The position numbers and the translations under genes were made by a program. DNA of 64,000 nt from Paracoccaceae bacterium (GTDB lineage: Bacteria; Pseudomonadota; Alphaproteobacteria; Rhodobacterales; Rhodobacteraceae), in NCBI GenBank assembly GCA_030148745.1, contig JASBSV010000044.1, positions 62,001 through 126,000 of the forward strand, read 5' to 3'. The notes beneath the pieces are model-generated. The model did no database searches, was not told the origin of the DNA, and saw only the letters and a program-made list of their open reading frames with translations. The number at the start of each line of letters is the position of its first letter. Positions within the stretch are counted from its first letter, which is position 1. Shown here one piece after another: positions 32,966-41,608 of the stretch.

Positions 32966-33885
32966 CCGACACCGCCCGGATTTTCCGCGACAGCGCCGCC
33001 GACCGCGCCCATCGCGCCAAATGGTGGACCAGCCGCATCGCTATCTACGGCGTGCTGATCCTCTGGGCCTTCATCTGCCTCTTTCCGATCTATTGGACGG
33101 TGACGACCTCCTTCAAACTGGCGCCCGATGTGATGAAGGGCAATATGGTGCCCTGGTGGGATTACACCCCGCGCTGGAAGGGCTGGCAATCGCTGGGCCT
33201 GTCGCCGGATGCGATCTTTCAGACCTCGACGGTGCGTGAAGAGTTTCTCAAGCGCTTTCTCAACAGCCTCGTCACCTCGGTCACCTCCTCGGGGCTTGCC
33301 GTGGCGCTGGGCAGCCTTGCCGCCTACGGGCTGTCGCGGTTTTCCTATCGCTTTGGTTTTATGAAAAACTCCGACATCTCGTTTTTCTTTCTCAGCCAGA
33401 TGATCCTGCCGCCGGTGGTGCTGGCACTGCCCTTTCTGGTGCTCTACAAATCGTTGGCACTGCTGGACACGCGCGTGGGGCTGATCCTGCTCTATACGCT
33501 GATGGTCCTGCCGATCGTGATCTGGATCATGCGCGATCAGTTCGCGGGCATCCCGGTCGAACTGGAAGAGGCCGCCTTGGTCGATGGTCTTGGCATCTGG
33601 GGCGCGTTTTTCCAGATCGTCCTGCCGATCGCCCTGCCGGGCATGGTCGCCGCCTTCATCCTCAGTCTGGTTCTGACCTGGAACGAATATTTCTTCGCCG
33701 CCCTTCTGACCTCAACCGACGCCAAGACCCTACCGGTCATGGTCGCCTCGCAAACCGGCAGTCAGGGCATCAACTGGTGGTCGATGGCCGCGCTATCGAG
33801 CGCGGCGATCCTGCCCTTGGTGCTGGTTGCCGTCTTTCTTGAAAAATACATCATCAAGGGCATGGCCGCCGGCGCCGTCAAATAA
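32962..33885 (+). CDS. ABC sugar transporter permease, subunit 2
   Basis: This 307-residue permease has six hydrophobic helices and the EAA loop ELEEAALVDGLGIWGAFFQI. It is the MalG/UgpE-like partner of the preceding permease and is translationally coupled to it. The C-terminal EKYIIKGMAAGAVK is typical of this subunit. The two permeases, binding protein and divergent ATPase form a complete importer. Confidence 0.9.
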   Translation: MTDTARIFRDSAADRAHRAKWWTSRIAIYGVLILWAFICLFPIYWTVTTSFKLAPDVMKGNMVPWWDYTPRWKGWQSLGLSPDAIFQTSTVREEFLKRFLNSLVTSVTSSGLAVALGSLAAYGLSRFSYRFGFMKNSDISFFFLSQMILPPVVLALPFLVLYKSLALLDTRVGLILLYTLMVLPIVIWIMRDQFAGIPVELEEAALVDGLGIWGAFFQIVLPIALPGMVAAFILSLVLTWNEYFFAALLTSTDAKTLPVMVASQTGSQGINWWSMAALSSAAILPLVLVAVFLEKYIIKGMAAGAVK

Positions 33886-33901
33886 CCCGGCATCTTTCCA
33901 C

Positions 33902-33915
33902 TTGGCAAAATATCC
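33902..33915. repeat. Intergenic motif TTGGCAAAATATCC, copy A
   Basis: This motif lies 17 bp after the permease stop in a convergent gap. A near-identical sequence (TTGGCAAAAATATCC, 48876-48890) occurs 29 bp after the thioesterase stop, also in a convergent gap. Both are preceded by TTCCA and followed by CC-rich sequence. Meaning is unknown. Confidence 0.5.
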
Positions 33916-33932
33916 CCGCCGGAGGCCCCGCG

Positions 33933-33982
33933 GCGCCGAAGGCGGCGCAAAAATAAAGCATCGACGCCGAAGGCGGCGCAAA
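33933..33982. repeat. Tandem hairpin repeat in a convergent gap
   Basis: CGCCGAAGGCGGCGCAAA occurs at 33934-33951 and 33965-33982, 31 bp apart. Each copy forms a hairpin (GCGCCG-AAGG-CGGCGC; 6-bp and 5-bp stems) followed by an A-rich stretch. They lie between the permease and FGGY kinase genes, which converge, and may act as transcript ends. The A-rich rather than T-rich flank is unusual for plus-strand termination. Confidence 0.6.
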
Positions 33983-34008
33983 CGTAAAAGGTCGCGCGCC
34001 CTGCGCGC

Positions 34009-35502
34009 TCACCCCTGATCCAGCGCGGCGGCAATATCCCGGGTCTGCTCATAAAGCCGCCGGAACAGCGCGTAATGGCGGTCATAAACCGGATGATGCC
34101 GCGCGCGGATTGTCTGGCGCGGCGGGTTCCAGCGGGCGATGTCGCCACGCCGCACCGCGCCGATGGCCAGCGCGGCCAGAAAACCGTTGCCATAACTCGC
34201 CCCCAGCGTCTTTTCGCACAGGCTCTGATCAATGCCGGTGATATCGGATGTCGCCTGCAGCCACAGCCGGTTTTTCGTACCCCCGCCCACCGCCAAAAGC
34301 CGCTTTGGCGCCTGCCCCAGCTCGGCAAAGGTTTCGGTCACATGGCGGGTGCCAAAGCCGATCCCTTCGATCAGCGCACGGTAAAGATCACGGCGTTTGT
34401 GGGTCAGGTTCAGGCCGAAAAAAACGCCCTTGGCCGCCGGGTCGTGGATCGGCGTGCGCTCGCCCGAAAAATACGGCAGACAAAGCAGGCCGTTGGCGCC
34501 CGGCGGCGATTGTTCCGCCTCCTGCGCCAGCCGCGCAAAGGCGTCGGCCTTATCCAGATCGCCGGCCAGCTCGTCACGGAACCAATGGGTCAGGGTGCCG
34601 CTGGTCGCAAGCCCCGCCATCGCCGCGCTTTGCCCCTCAAAAAGCCATGGCGCCGACCAGAGCCGCCCGTCGCTGACCGGCGCCTTGCCGGGCTGGATCA
34701 TGAAAATGGTCGAGCCATACATCATCATCATCTCGCCCGGCTCCATGACACCCACCGACAGCGCCTCGGCGGCGGCATCGATGGTGCCCGCCGTCACCGG
34801 GGTGCCGGGCGCCAGACCGGTCTGGGCGGCGGCCTCGGCGGTCACCTCGCCGGCAATCTCACCCGACCACATCAGCCGCGGCAGCATCGCGCGCGCCACG
34901 ATCCCGGGGGCCAGAGCCTCGCTCCAGTCGCGGCGGGTGATATCGTAGAAGGGCGCGAAATTGGCGGCCGTGTAATGGTCGATCACCGATTGCCCGGTCA
35001 GCCGCTGCACCAGAAAGGAGGTCGAGGTCAGGATCTGCGCGGTTTTGTCAAACAGCTCTGGCCGGTTGCGCTTCAGCCAGAGGATCTTTGGCCCCACCGA
35101 TTGCGAGGTCAGTGCATTGCCGCAGTGGCGCAGCAGCGCGTCCTCGCCGATCTTGGCGGTCAGCTCGGCTATTTCGGCCCCGGCGCGGGTATCGACCCCG
35201 TAAAGAACCGCGTTCATCAGCGGCGCGCCATCGGCATCGACCGGCAACATGCAGGGGCCGATGGCGCTGCAGGCGACGGCCTTGACCGCGCGGGGGTCAA
35301 TGCCGCTCTCCTGCAAAAGGCGGCGGCTGATAAAGGTGAAATCCTCCCACCAATCCTCGATCGGGCGATGCTCGGCCCAGCCGGGGCGCGGCACGATCAT
35401 CTTATGGGCGCGCGCGGCCTGCGCCAGCACCGCGCCTGAATGATCGACCAGAACGCCCTTGCTCTCAAAGGTGCCGATGTCGATGCCCAGCGTGTACCCC
35501 AT
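34009..35502 (-). CDS. FGGY-family carbohydrate kinase
   Basis: This 497-residue kinase has the N-terminal phosphate-binding motif LGIDIGTFESKGVLVD, the catalytic Asp region PVTAGTIDAAAEALSVG, and the C-terminal nucleotide-binding segment LLAVGGGTKNRLWLQATSDI. Overall it is of the xylulokinase-like type, but the substrate cannot be fixed. Its start overlaps the stop of the M42 peptidase gene by one base (TAATG). It likely serves the sugar imported by the neighbouring ABC system. Confidence 0.87.
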   Translation of the reverse strand: MGYTLGIDIGTFESKGVLVDHSGAVLAQAARAHKMIVPRPGWAEHRPIEDWWEDFTFISRRLLQESGIDPRAVKAVACSAIGPCMLPVDADGAPLMNAVLYGVDTRAGAEIAELTAKIGEDALLRHCGNALTSQSVGPKILWLKRNRPELFDKTAQILTSTSFLVQRLTGQSVIDHYTAANFAPFYDITRRDWSEALAPGIVARAMLPRLMWSGEIAGEVTAEAAAQTGLAPGTPVTAGTIDAAAEALSVGVMEPGEMMMMYGSTIFMIQPGKAPVSDGRLWSAPWLFEGQSAAMAGLATSGTLTHWFRDELAGDLDKADAFARLAQEAEQSPPGANGLLCLPYFSGERTPIHDPAAKGVFFGLNLTHKRRDLYRALIEGIGFGTRHVTETFAELGQAPKRLLAVGGGTKNRLWLQATSDITGIDQSLCEKTLGASYGNGFLAALAIGAVRRGDIARWNPPRQTIRARHHPVYDRHYALFRRLYEQTRDIAAALDQG

Positions 35503-36602
35503 TAGCGGTAATCGTCCCGATCAAGCGAAAATTCGGGCGTGATCGCCGCCAGCATAGCCTGCAAAAGCGTCACCAGCCCGGCCAGATCGCCCAGATCGCA
35601 AACCTCAAGCGCGCTGTGCGAATAGCGCATGGGAAATCCCAGATCCAATGCGGCCACGCCTTCGCCCAGCAGCTGCACATATGACAGATCGGTCAGCACC
35701 CCGGTCTGGGCAGAGCGTTGCAGCGGCAGGCCCGCGCCCGCCGCCGCCCCTTCGGCCAGATGCACCAGCGCCGGATGGGCGATCACACCGTTCAGCGTGC
35801 CGCGGCCATGAAAGGAATAAAGGCTCATCCCCGGCCCGCCGCCCAGATCCATCTGGCCGCGCTCTGCCATGTCGGGCGTGTCGCAGGCCAGCATCAGATC
35901 GATCTGAATGGCGATATCGGGGGCCAGCGCCCGCGCCGCCGGCAAAACGCCGCGCAGATTGAACTCTTCCTGCACCGAAAACACCAGATCGACCGGCGGC
36001 CCGGTCTTGCGCGCGCTCAGCGCCCGCGCCAGTTCGATCAGCACCGCGCATCCGGCCCTGTCATCGACTGCGGTTCCGGCAATGCGCCCGCCCGCCAGAT
36101 TCAGAACCTGCGGGCGATAGACCACCGGCGTGCCGATGGTCACGCCCGCCGCCGCCGCCTCGCTGGCCGAGCCAAAGCCGGCATCGACCCGCAGCTCGCG
36201 ATAGGGCAGGACCCGGTATTTTTCCTCGGGCGCCGTGGCATGGTGGCTTTTGTTGCCGATCACCCCCGGCAGATCGCGCCCTTCGCCCAGACAAAGCGTC
36301 ACCGCCTGCGCCGCCAGCGCCCGTTCGGGCATACCGCCCAGCCGCTCAAGCGCGATCAGCCCGCTGTCCTCGATCTTGCGCACGACAAAGCCAAGCTGAT
36401 CCATATGCGCGAAAATCATCACCCTTGGCAGATCCGCCTGACCGGGAAAGCGGGCGATCAGATTGCCCATGGGGTCGGCCCGGCTTTCAATGCCCGCATC
36501 CGTCAGCAGCGCGGCGATGGTCCGGCGCACCCGGTCTTCGTGGCCCGAAAGCCCCGGAACCAGCATCAGCTTTGTTACAAGCTCTCTGAGGCTGTCTGTC
36601 AT
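35502..36602 (-). CDS. M42 family metallopeptidase
   Basis: This 366-residue di-metal aminopeptidase of the M42/FrvX type shows metal ligands in IFAHMDQLGFVVRKI (His, Asp), GTAVDDRAGCAVLIELA (Asp), VFSVQEEFNLRG (catalytic Glu pair) and a late His in PMRYSHSALEV. The PA-like insert domain between about residues 70 and 160 is present. It is co-translated with the FGGY kinase. M42 enzymes are sometimes found beside sugar operons (FrvX, formerly called endoglucanase), where their role is unclear. Confidence 0.88.
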   Translation of the reverse strand: MTDSLRELVTKLMLVPGLSGHEDRVRRTIAALLTDAGIESRADPMGNLIARFPGQADLPRVMIFAHMDQLGFVVRKIEDSGLIALERLGGMPERALAAQAVTLCLGEGRDLPGVIGNKSHHATAPEEKYRVLPYRELRVDAGFGSASEAAAAGVTIGTPVVYRPQVLNLAGGRIAGTAVDDRAGCAVLIELARALSARKTGPPVDLVFSVQEEFNLRGVLPAARALAPDIAIQIDLMLACDTPDMAERGQMDLGGGPGMSLYSFHGRGTLNGVIAHPALVHLAEGAAAGAGLPLQRSAQTGVLTDLSYVQLLGEGVAALDLGFPMRYSHSALEVCDLGDLAGLVTLLQAMLAAITPEFSLDRDDYR

Positions 36603-36733
36603 CTCGCCACCCGGCGCCCGGCCGCCTTTTGTCGCTCAATTTCAGACAGTAGGGTTGTTGCGCTGTTCAGGCAAAGGAAAATCGGGTTAGACTTGGCGCG
36701 ATCCGTCTTACATCTCAGCAACCGGGGGCAGCC

Positions 36734-37765
36734 ATGGCCTTGAAAACCCGTCATTGGGATCGCCGCAATACCGGCGGTCTGACCTTTACCGAACTTGGTT
36801 TCGGCTCGGCGCCTTTGGGCAATCTTTACCGCGCGATCAGCGATGCCGAGGCGCGCGCGACGCTGGATGCGGCCTGGCAGGGTGGGGTGAGGTATTTTGA
36901 CACCGCGCCGCTTTACGGGCTTGGCCTTGCCGAAACGCGGCTGAACGGGTTTCTGCGCGGCAAGGATCGCGACGAATACGTGCTGTCGACCAAGGTCGGC
37001 CGGCTGATGCGCCCCTGCGCCCCGGATGAGCGTACCGGCATCGGCAAATGGTTCGAAGTGCCGCAAAGGCGCGAGGTTTACGACTATAGCTATGACGGGG
37101 TCATGCGCTCGTTCGAGTTCTCGCTTGAAAGGCTGGGCGTCAGCCGGATCGATATTCTTTACGTGCATGATCTGTGCATCTTCACCCATGGCTCCAAAGC
37201 CGCATCAGATGCGCGTATCGCCGAGTTTTTTGACGGCAAAGGCTATGACGCCATGATCTCGCTGCGCGATCAGGGGGTGATTTCGGCCATTGGCGGGGGC
37301 ATCAACGAATGGCAGGTCTGTCAGACGCTGGCCGAGCGCGGCGATTTCGATCTGTTCCTGCTGGCCGGGCGCTATACGCTTCTGGAGCAGGAGGCGCTGG
37401 AGACATTTCTGCCGCTCTGTCAGGAACGCGGCATCGGAATAGTCACCGGCGGGCCCTATAACTCGGGCATTCTGGCCACCGGCGCGGTGCCCGGCGCGTT
37501 TTACAATTACGACCCGGCACCGGCGCATATCATCGACAAGGTCAACCGGATCGAGGCGATCTGCAAGAACCACGGCGTGGCGATGGTCGATGCCGCCTTT
37601 CAGTTCCCGCTGCTGCATCCCACCCATGTCAGCGTGATCCCCGGCGGCCAGAGCGTGGCCGAGATGCAGGCAAACCTGCGCGCGGCCACGGCCAAAATCC
37701 CCGATGCGCTGTGGCATGACCTGAAATCGGCGGGGCTGATGCGACCGGACGCGCCCACGCCATGA
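36734..37765 (+). CDS. Aldo/keto reductase, aldose (L-fucose/D-threo-aldose) dehydrogenase-like
   Basis: This 343-residue aldo/keto reductase carries the catalytic tetrad: Asp in VRYFDTAPLYGLG, Tyr in the same segment, Lys in VLSTKVGRLMRP, and His in DILYVHDLCIF. NAD(P)-binding residues lie near VIPGGQSVAEMQANL. RYFDTAPLYG with RLMRPCAPDE is typical of the D-threo-aldose/L-fucose/pyridoxal dehydrogenase group. It should oxidise an aldose at C1 to a lactone, which the next gene's product would open. It is coupled to that gene by a four-base overlap. Confidence 0.85.
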   Translation: MALKTRHWDRRNTGGLTFTELGFGSAPLGNLYRAISDAEARATLDAAWQGGVRYFDTAPLYGLGLAETRLNGFLRGKDRDEYVLSTKVGRLMRPCAPDERTGIGKWFEVPQRREVYDYSYDGVMRSFEFSLERLGVSRIDILYVHDLCIFTHGSKAASDARIAEFFDGKGYDAMISLRDQGVISAIGGGINEWQVCQTLAERGDFDLFLLAGRYTLLEQEALETFLPLCQERGIGIVTGGPYNSGILATGAVPGAFYNYDPAPAHIIDKVNRIEAICKNHGVAMVDAAFQFPLLHPTHVSVIPGGQSVAEMQANLRAATAKIPDALWHDLKSAGLMRPDAPTP

Positions 37766-38616
37766 TGACGATCGACGCCCATCACCATTTCTGGCAGCCG
37801 CTGCGCGGCGATTACGGCTGGATGCCCAAGGATGACCCGACGCTCAGCCGGGCCTATGGGCCGGCCGATCTGGCTCCGCATCTGGCGGCGGCAGGGGTGG
37901 ATGGTACGGTTCTGGTTCAGGCCGCCGCAACCCTGCATGAGACCGAGTATCTTTTGGGGCTGGCGGACGCCACGGCGCATGTCAAAGCGGTGGTCGGCTG
38001 GGTCGATTTCGAAGACCCCGGCCAGCTGGCGCAGCTTGAGCGCCTCAAAGAGCACCCCAAGTTTGTCGGCGTGCGCCCGATGATACAGGATATCCCCGAT
38101 CTGAACTGGATGCTGCGCGAGGATGTCCAATGGGCCTGGCGCGCCATTATCGATCTGGATCTGACCTTCGATGCGCTGGGCTATCCGCAGCATCAAGAGA
38201 ATTTCCATGCGCTGCTCCAGCGCTATCCGGAAATGCGCGTGGTGCTGGATCATTGCATGAAACCGCGGATCCGCGATGCCATGGCCGGGCAGGACGCCTT
38301 TACCGGCTGGGCCCGCGGGATCGAGCGTCTGGCGAGCGATACCGGGGCGATGTGCAAATTCTCGGGTCTGGTGACCGAGGCCGCGCCGGGCTGGTCCATT
38401 GACGATCTGCGCCCCTTTGCGCGCCATGTGCTGGATTGTTTTGGCGCGGGCCGGGTGATGTGGGGCTCGGACTGGCCGGTGTGCCGGCTGGGCGCGGAAT
38501 ATGACCACTGGCACGCGGTGGCGCGCGATCTGACGGCGCATCTGTCGCCGGGCGATCAGGCGCAGGTCTTTGGCGGCAATGCCGCCCGCTTCTACCGGCT
38601 GGGCGGGGCGGCTTAA
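37762..38616 (+). CDS. Amidohydrolase-family sugar lactonase (L-fuconolactonase-like)
   Basis: This 284-residue metal-dependent hydrolase of the amidohydrolase-2 family begins MMTIDAHHHFWQPLRGDYGW, the motif of L-fucono-1,5-lactonase and related enzymes. Other ligands are in VVLDHCMKPRI and VMWGSDWPVCRL. The preceding aldose dehydrogenase produces its presumed substrate. FucU at 27364 supports an L-fucose-like sugar, but the dehydratase and aldolase steps of that pathway are not in this window. Confidence 0.87.
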   Translation: MMTIDAHHHFWQPLRGDYGWMPKDDPTLSRAYGPADLAPHLAAAGVDGTVLVQAAATLHETEYLLGLADATAHVKAVVGWVDFEDPGQLAQLERLKEHPKFVGVRPMIQDIPDLNWMLREDVQWAWRAIIDLDLTFDALGYPQHQENFHALLQRYPEMRVVLDHCMKPRIRDAMAGQDAFTGWARGIERLASDTGAMCKFSGLVTEAAPGWSIDDLRPFARHVLDCFGAGRVMWGSDWPVCRLGAEYDHWHAVARDLTAHLSPGDQAQVFGGNAARFYRLGGAA

Positions 38617-38627
38617 AGCGACACGCT

Positions 38628-39389
38628 CTAGCCCTTGGTCTGACTATCGGCGGCGACCTGTTCAAGATCGCTCAGAAACGCGCGAATGCGATTGGCGTTC
38701 ACGCCCCGGTCCATCTGTCCCACGCGCGAGCGCGAGCGCATGTCGACGACCGTGCCATCGCCGCCGGGCTGAATGCGCAGGATCACCTCATCGGCGAAAC
38801 CAAAGAGCGCGGAATAGACCACCGCCTCGATCCGCCCGTCCTGCCGGTCCTGACCGGCCAGCGACCAGCCGCGCTGATCGATCAGCGCCAGCGCCAGATC
38901 ATAGACCGTCTGTGGCGCCGCCTTCAGTGTCAGGGGCGCGATATCGGGATAGGCCTGTCGCTGTTTGGCCGCGGTGCCGTCGCCGGGGTAATCCATCGGA
39001 TTGGGCACATCCCAGAACATCGGCGGATCTTCGGTGTCGGTGGTGATGTCGTTGATCGGGGCGTAATAGCTGGCGGCATATTGCCAGTTGATCGCCATGG
39101 CGACGACCGGCGCCGACAAGACAAGCGCCACCAGCGAGGGGATCAGGCTCTGACCTTTGGCGCGCAGGGCAAAGATCAGCGTGGCCAGAGCCAGAACCAG
39201 CGCCAAAGAGGCGCCATAGACCCCCCATTCGGCATAACGCAGCCCGGCCGAGAAATGCCACCAGCCCGATCTGGTGCCGACAGCGCCGATCAGGATGCCG
39301 GCGATGCCCGATAGTGCCAAAAGCACCGCAAGCACCGCCGACCAGAAGAGGAGCGGGCGATAGGCATTCCGTGAGTGGCTCCTGGTCAT
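38628..39389 (-). CDS. DUF1499 family membrane protein
   Basis: This 253-residue protein has three or four N-terminal membrane helices followed by a soluble DUF1499 domain (from about residue 130: PPMFWDVPNPMDYPG, ALALIDQRGWSLAGQDRQDG and IEAVVYSALFGFADEVILRI). The C-terminal DMRSRSRVGQMDRGVNANRI is the strongest family signature. Function is unknown. Its start overlaps the MFS gene stop by four bases, so it is the last gene of a three-gene operon with the MFS transporter and sterol desaturase. Confidence 0.88.
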   Translation of the reverse strand: MTRSHSRNAYRPLLFWSAVLAVLLALSGIAGILIGAVGTRSGWWHFSAGLRYAEWGVYGASLALVLALATLIFALRAKGQSLIPSLVALVLSAPVVAMAINWQYAASYYAPINDITTDTEDPPMFWDVPNPMDYPGDGTAAKQRQAYPDIAPLTLKAAPQTVYDLALALIDQRGWSLAGQDRQDGRIEAVVYSALFGFADEVILRIQPGGDGTVVDMRSRSRVGQMDRGVNANRIRAFLSDLEQVAADSQTKG

Positions 39390-40696
39390 CGCTTGTTCTC
39401 CCCTTTTTCGGGATTAAGATGTGGGTGGGTTTCGGTCAAGGCCAGCGCCAGCCAGAGGCCCGACAGCCCCATGGCCGCCCCGGCAAACCAAAAGCCCGCC
39501 TCAAGCTGGCCGGTCCCTTCGGCCAGAAGCCCCATCGCCAGCGCGCCGACGCCGTAACCCAGATCGCGCCAGAAGCGGTAAACCCCAAGGCTCGAGCCGC
39601 GCCATGATGGGTGCGAGATATCGCCGACCGCCGCGATCAGCGTGGGATAAAGCAGCGCCATGCCAACCCCGGTGACCGCCGCCGCAACCGACCAGCCGAT
39701 GACCGTGGCCGCAAAGGGCAGTGCCAGAACCCCCGCCGCACAGATCCAGATCCCCGATACGGCGGGCCATTTGCGCCCCACCCGGTCCGACAGGGGGCCG
39801 GTCCAAAGCTGTGAGGCGCCCCAGATGATGCCGTAAATGCCGGTGACCCAGCCGATTTCGATCAGCGATGCGCCGCGGCCATATAGATAGACCGGCACCA
39901 GAACCCACATCAGCGTGTCGATGTATTTCTCGACATGGCCGGCCTGTGACAGGGCCGCGAAATCGCGGTTTTTGAAGCTGACAAGGCGAAAGATCTCGCC
40001 GGTGGTGGGGCGGTCCGACACGCCCTGCGCAAAGCGCGGGCGCGGCCCGGTTTCGCTTCCCTTGCTATGACGGCGCGCCTCGGCATGGGCAAAACCCAGC
40101 GTCTCGCCAAAGATGAACCAGGCATGGGCAAGCGCCAGAAGGATGATCGCCAGACCAAAGATGAAAAGGCTGGTGCGCGGGGCGAAAAAGCTGGCCGCAT
40201 AGCCGGTGCCAAGCCCGGCAAGGGCAACGCCCGAATAGCCGGCAAATTCGTTCAGCCCGGTGGCCGTGCCGCGCTGGGCGGGGCGGATGATGTCCAGTTT
40301 GGCGGTCACCGTCATCGACCATGCAAAGCCCTGATTGATGCCCAAAAGGATATTGGCCGCGATGATCCAGTTCCAGCTTGGCGCGAAAAGGATCATGAAG
40401 GGGATGGGCAGCGCCGCCAGCCATCCAAGGATCAGAACCCTTTTGCGGCCCAGCCGCTCCGACATGCGCCCCGAGACGAAATTCATCGCCCCTTTGACAA
40501 AGCCAAAGCTGACCACAAAGGCAAAAAGCAGGGTGAATGAGCCGCGCGGCACGCCGAACTCCTGCTCGGCCAGAACCGGCAGGACCGTACGCTCAAGCCC
40601 GATGGTCATGCCGACCAGAAACACCTGCACAAGCTGCTGCGCAAAGAGGTTCAGGTTTTCGCGCATCCCCAGAGTGAAACTGTCTTGTTTGGTCAT
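39386..40696 (-). CDS. MFS transporter
   Basis: This 436-residue protein has twelve predicted helices. The MFS motif A is visible as SGRMSERLGRKRVLI after helix 2 and again as TGPLSDRVGRKWPAVSG in the second half. A polar central loop contains RRHSKGSETGPRPRFAQGVS. The substrate cannot be told. It overlaps the sterol desaturase gene and the DUF1499 gene by four bases each, so it belongs to an operon divergent from the ArsR-rhodanese gene and may be controlled by it. Confidence 0.85.
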   Translation of the reverse strand: MTKQDSFTLGMRENLNLFAQQLVQVFLVGMTIGLERTVLPVLAEQEFGVPRGSFTLLFAFVVSFGFVKGAMNFVSGRMSERLGRKRVLILGWLAALPIPFMILFAPSWNWIIAANILLGINQGFAWSMTVTAKLDIIRPAQRGTATGLNEFAGYSGVALAGLGTGYAASFFAPRTSLFIFGLAIILLALAHAWFIFGETLGFAHAEARRHSKGSETGPRPRFAQGVSDRPTTGEIFRLVSFKNRDFAALSQAGHVEKYIDTLMWVLVPVYLYGRGASLIEIGWVTGIYGIIWGASQLWTGPLSDRVGRKWPAVSGIWICAAGVLALPFAATVIGWSVAAAVTGVGMALLYPTLIAAVGDISHPSWRGSSLGVYRFWRDLGYGVGALAMGLLAEGTGQLEAGFWFAGAAMGLSGLWLALALTETHPHLNPEKGENKR

Positions 40697-41556
40697 TTTT
40701 TCGTCTTTCTTTCAGGCGCTTCCAATGCGCCGCCGCTGGCCGGGCCGCGCAGCGGCTGGATCAGCAGCCGGTCCAGCCACAGATCGCGGCGGGTGCGGAA
40801 TTGTTCGATACCGATGTCCATCGCCTCATGCCCCTTGGCCGGTTGCGCACGATAGGTGCCCAACAGCCGGTCCCACCAGGGCAGGTTAAAGCCGAAGTTG
40901 CTGTTCGTTTCGGCGACATCGACCGAATGATGCACCCGGTGCATATCGGGCGTGACCATCACCAGCCGCAGCCAGCGGTCGACAGATGCGGGCAGGCGGA
41001 TATTGGCGTGGTTGAACATCGCGCTGCCGTTCAGCAACAGCTCGAATATCAGAACCGCGACGGCGGGGGGGCCAAGCGCCGCAACCACGGCCAGTTTGAT
41101 GCCCATCGAGGCCAGAATCTCAGCCGGGTGAAACCGCAGGCCGGTGGTGACATCGAACTCCAGATCCGCATGATGTACCCGGTGCAGCCGCCACAGGGCC
41201 GGAACCGCATGGAACATCACATGCTGAAGATAGATCGCCAGATCCAGCGCCATCACCGCCAGAAGAACGGCCAGCCAGCCGGGGATCTGCCAGATGTTGA
41301 AAAGCCCCCAGCCATTGGCCTGCGCGATGGTCGCAAGCCCCACCGCGACCACCGGAAAACTCAGCCGCACCAAAAGCGTGTCCAGCACGACAATGCCCAG
41401 ATTGTTGGACCAGCGCAAAAGCCGCGGGATCTCGCGGCGGCGGCGGGGGGCTGCGACCTCCCACAGGGCCATGGCGGTCAGGATACCCAGAAAGACAACA
41501 AGGCGGATGGTCGCCTCGTTGCCGATCAGAAACTCTGTTGCTCCACTGGCTTGCAT
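40693..41556 (-). CDS. Sterol desaturase/fatty acid hydroxylase family protein
   Basis: This 287-residue inner-membrane di-iron protein starts at the ATG at 41556. The histidine clusters are HVMFH near residue 110, HRVHHADLEF near residue 127, and DMHRVHHSVDVAETNSNFGF near residue 208, in the HxxxH/HxxHH arrangement of the family. Several membrane helices surround them. Family members hydroxylate or desaturate lipids and related substrates; the substrate here is unknown. It is the first gene of the operon and faces a BigR-like operator. Confidence 0.88.
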   Translation of the reverse strand: MQASGATEFLIGNEATIRLVVFLGILTAMALWEVAAPRRRREIPRLLRWSNNLGIVVLDTLLVRLSFPVVAVGLATIAQANGWGLFNIWQIPGWLAVLLAVMALDLAIYLQHVMFHAVPALWRLHRVHHADLEFDVTTGLRFHPAEILASMGIKLAVVAALGPPAVAVLIFELLLNGSAMFNHANIRLPASVDRWLRLVMVTPDMHRVHHSVDVAETNSNFGFNLPWWDRLLGTYRAQPAKGHEAMDIGIEQFRTRRDLWLDRLLIQPLRGPASGGALEAPERKTKK

Positions 41557-41574
41557 TTTCACCGCCCTCTTGTT

Positions 41575-41594
41575 ATTCAAGATATCAGTTGAAT
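41575..41594. promoter_or_regulatory. BigR/SqrR-like operator ATTCAA-N8-TTGAAT
   Basis: A perfect inverted repeat ATTCAA-N8-TTGAAT sits between the divergent sterol desaturase and ArsR-rhodanese genes. It matches the operator pattern of BigR-type ArsR repressors, which respond to reactive sulfur. The neighbouring ArsR protein is the natural ligand, so both genes are probably repressed by it. Confidence 0.65.
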
Positions 41595-41608
41595 GATTTA
41601 ATGTAGTG

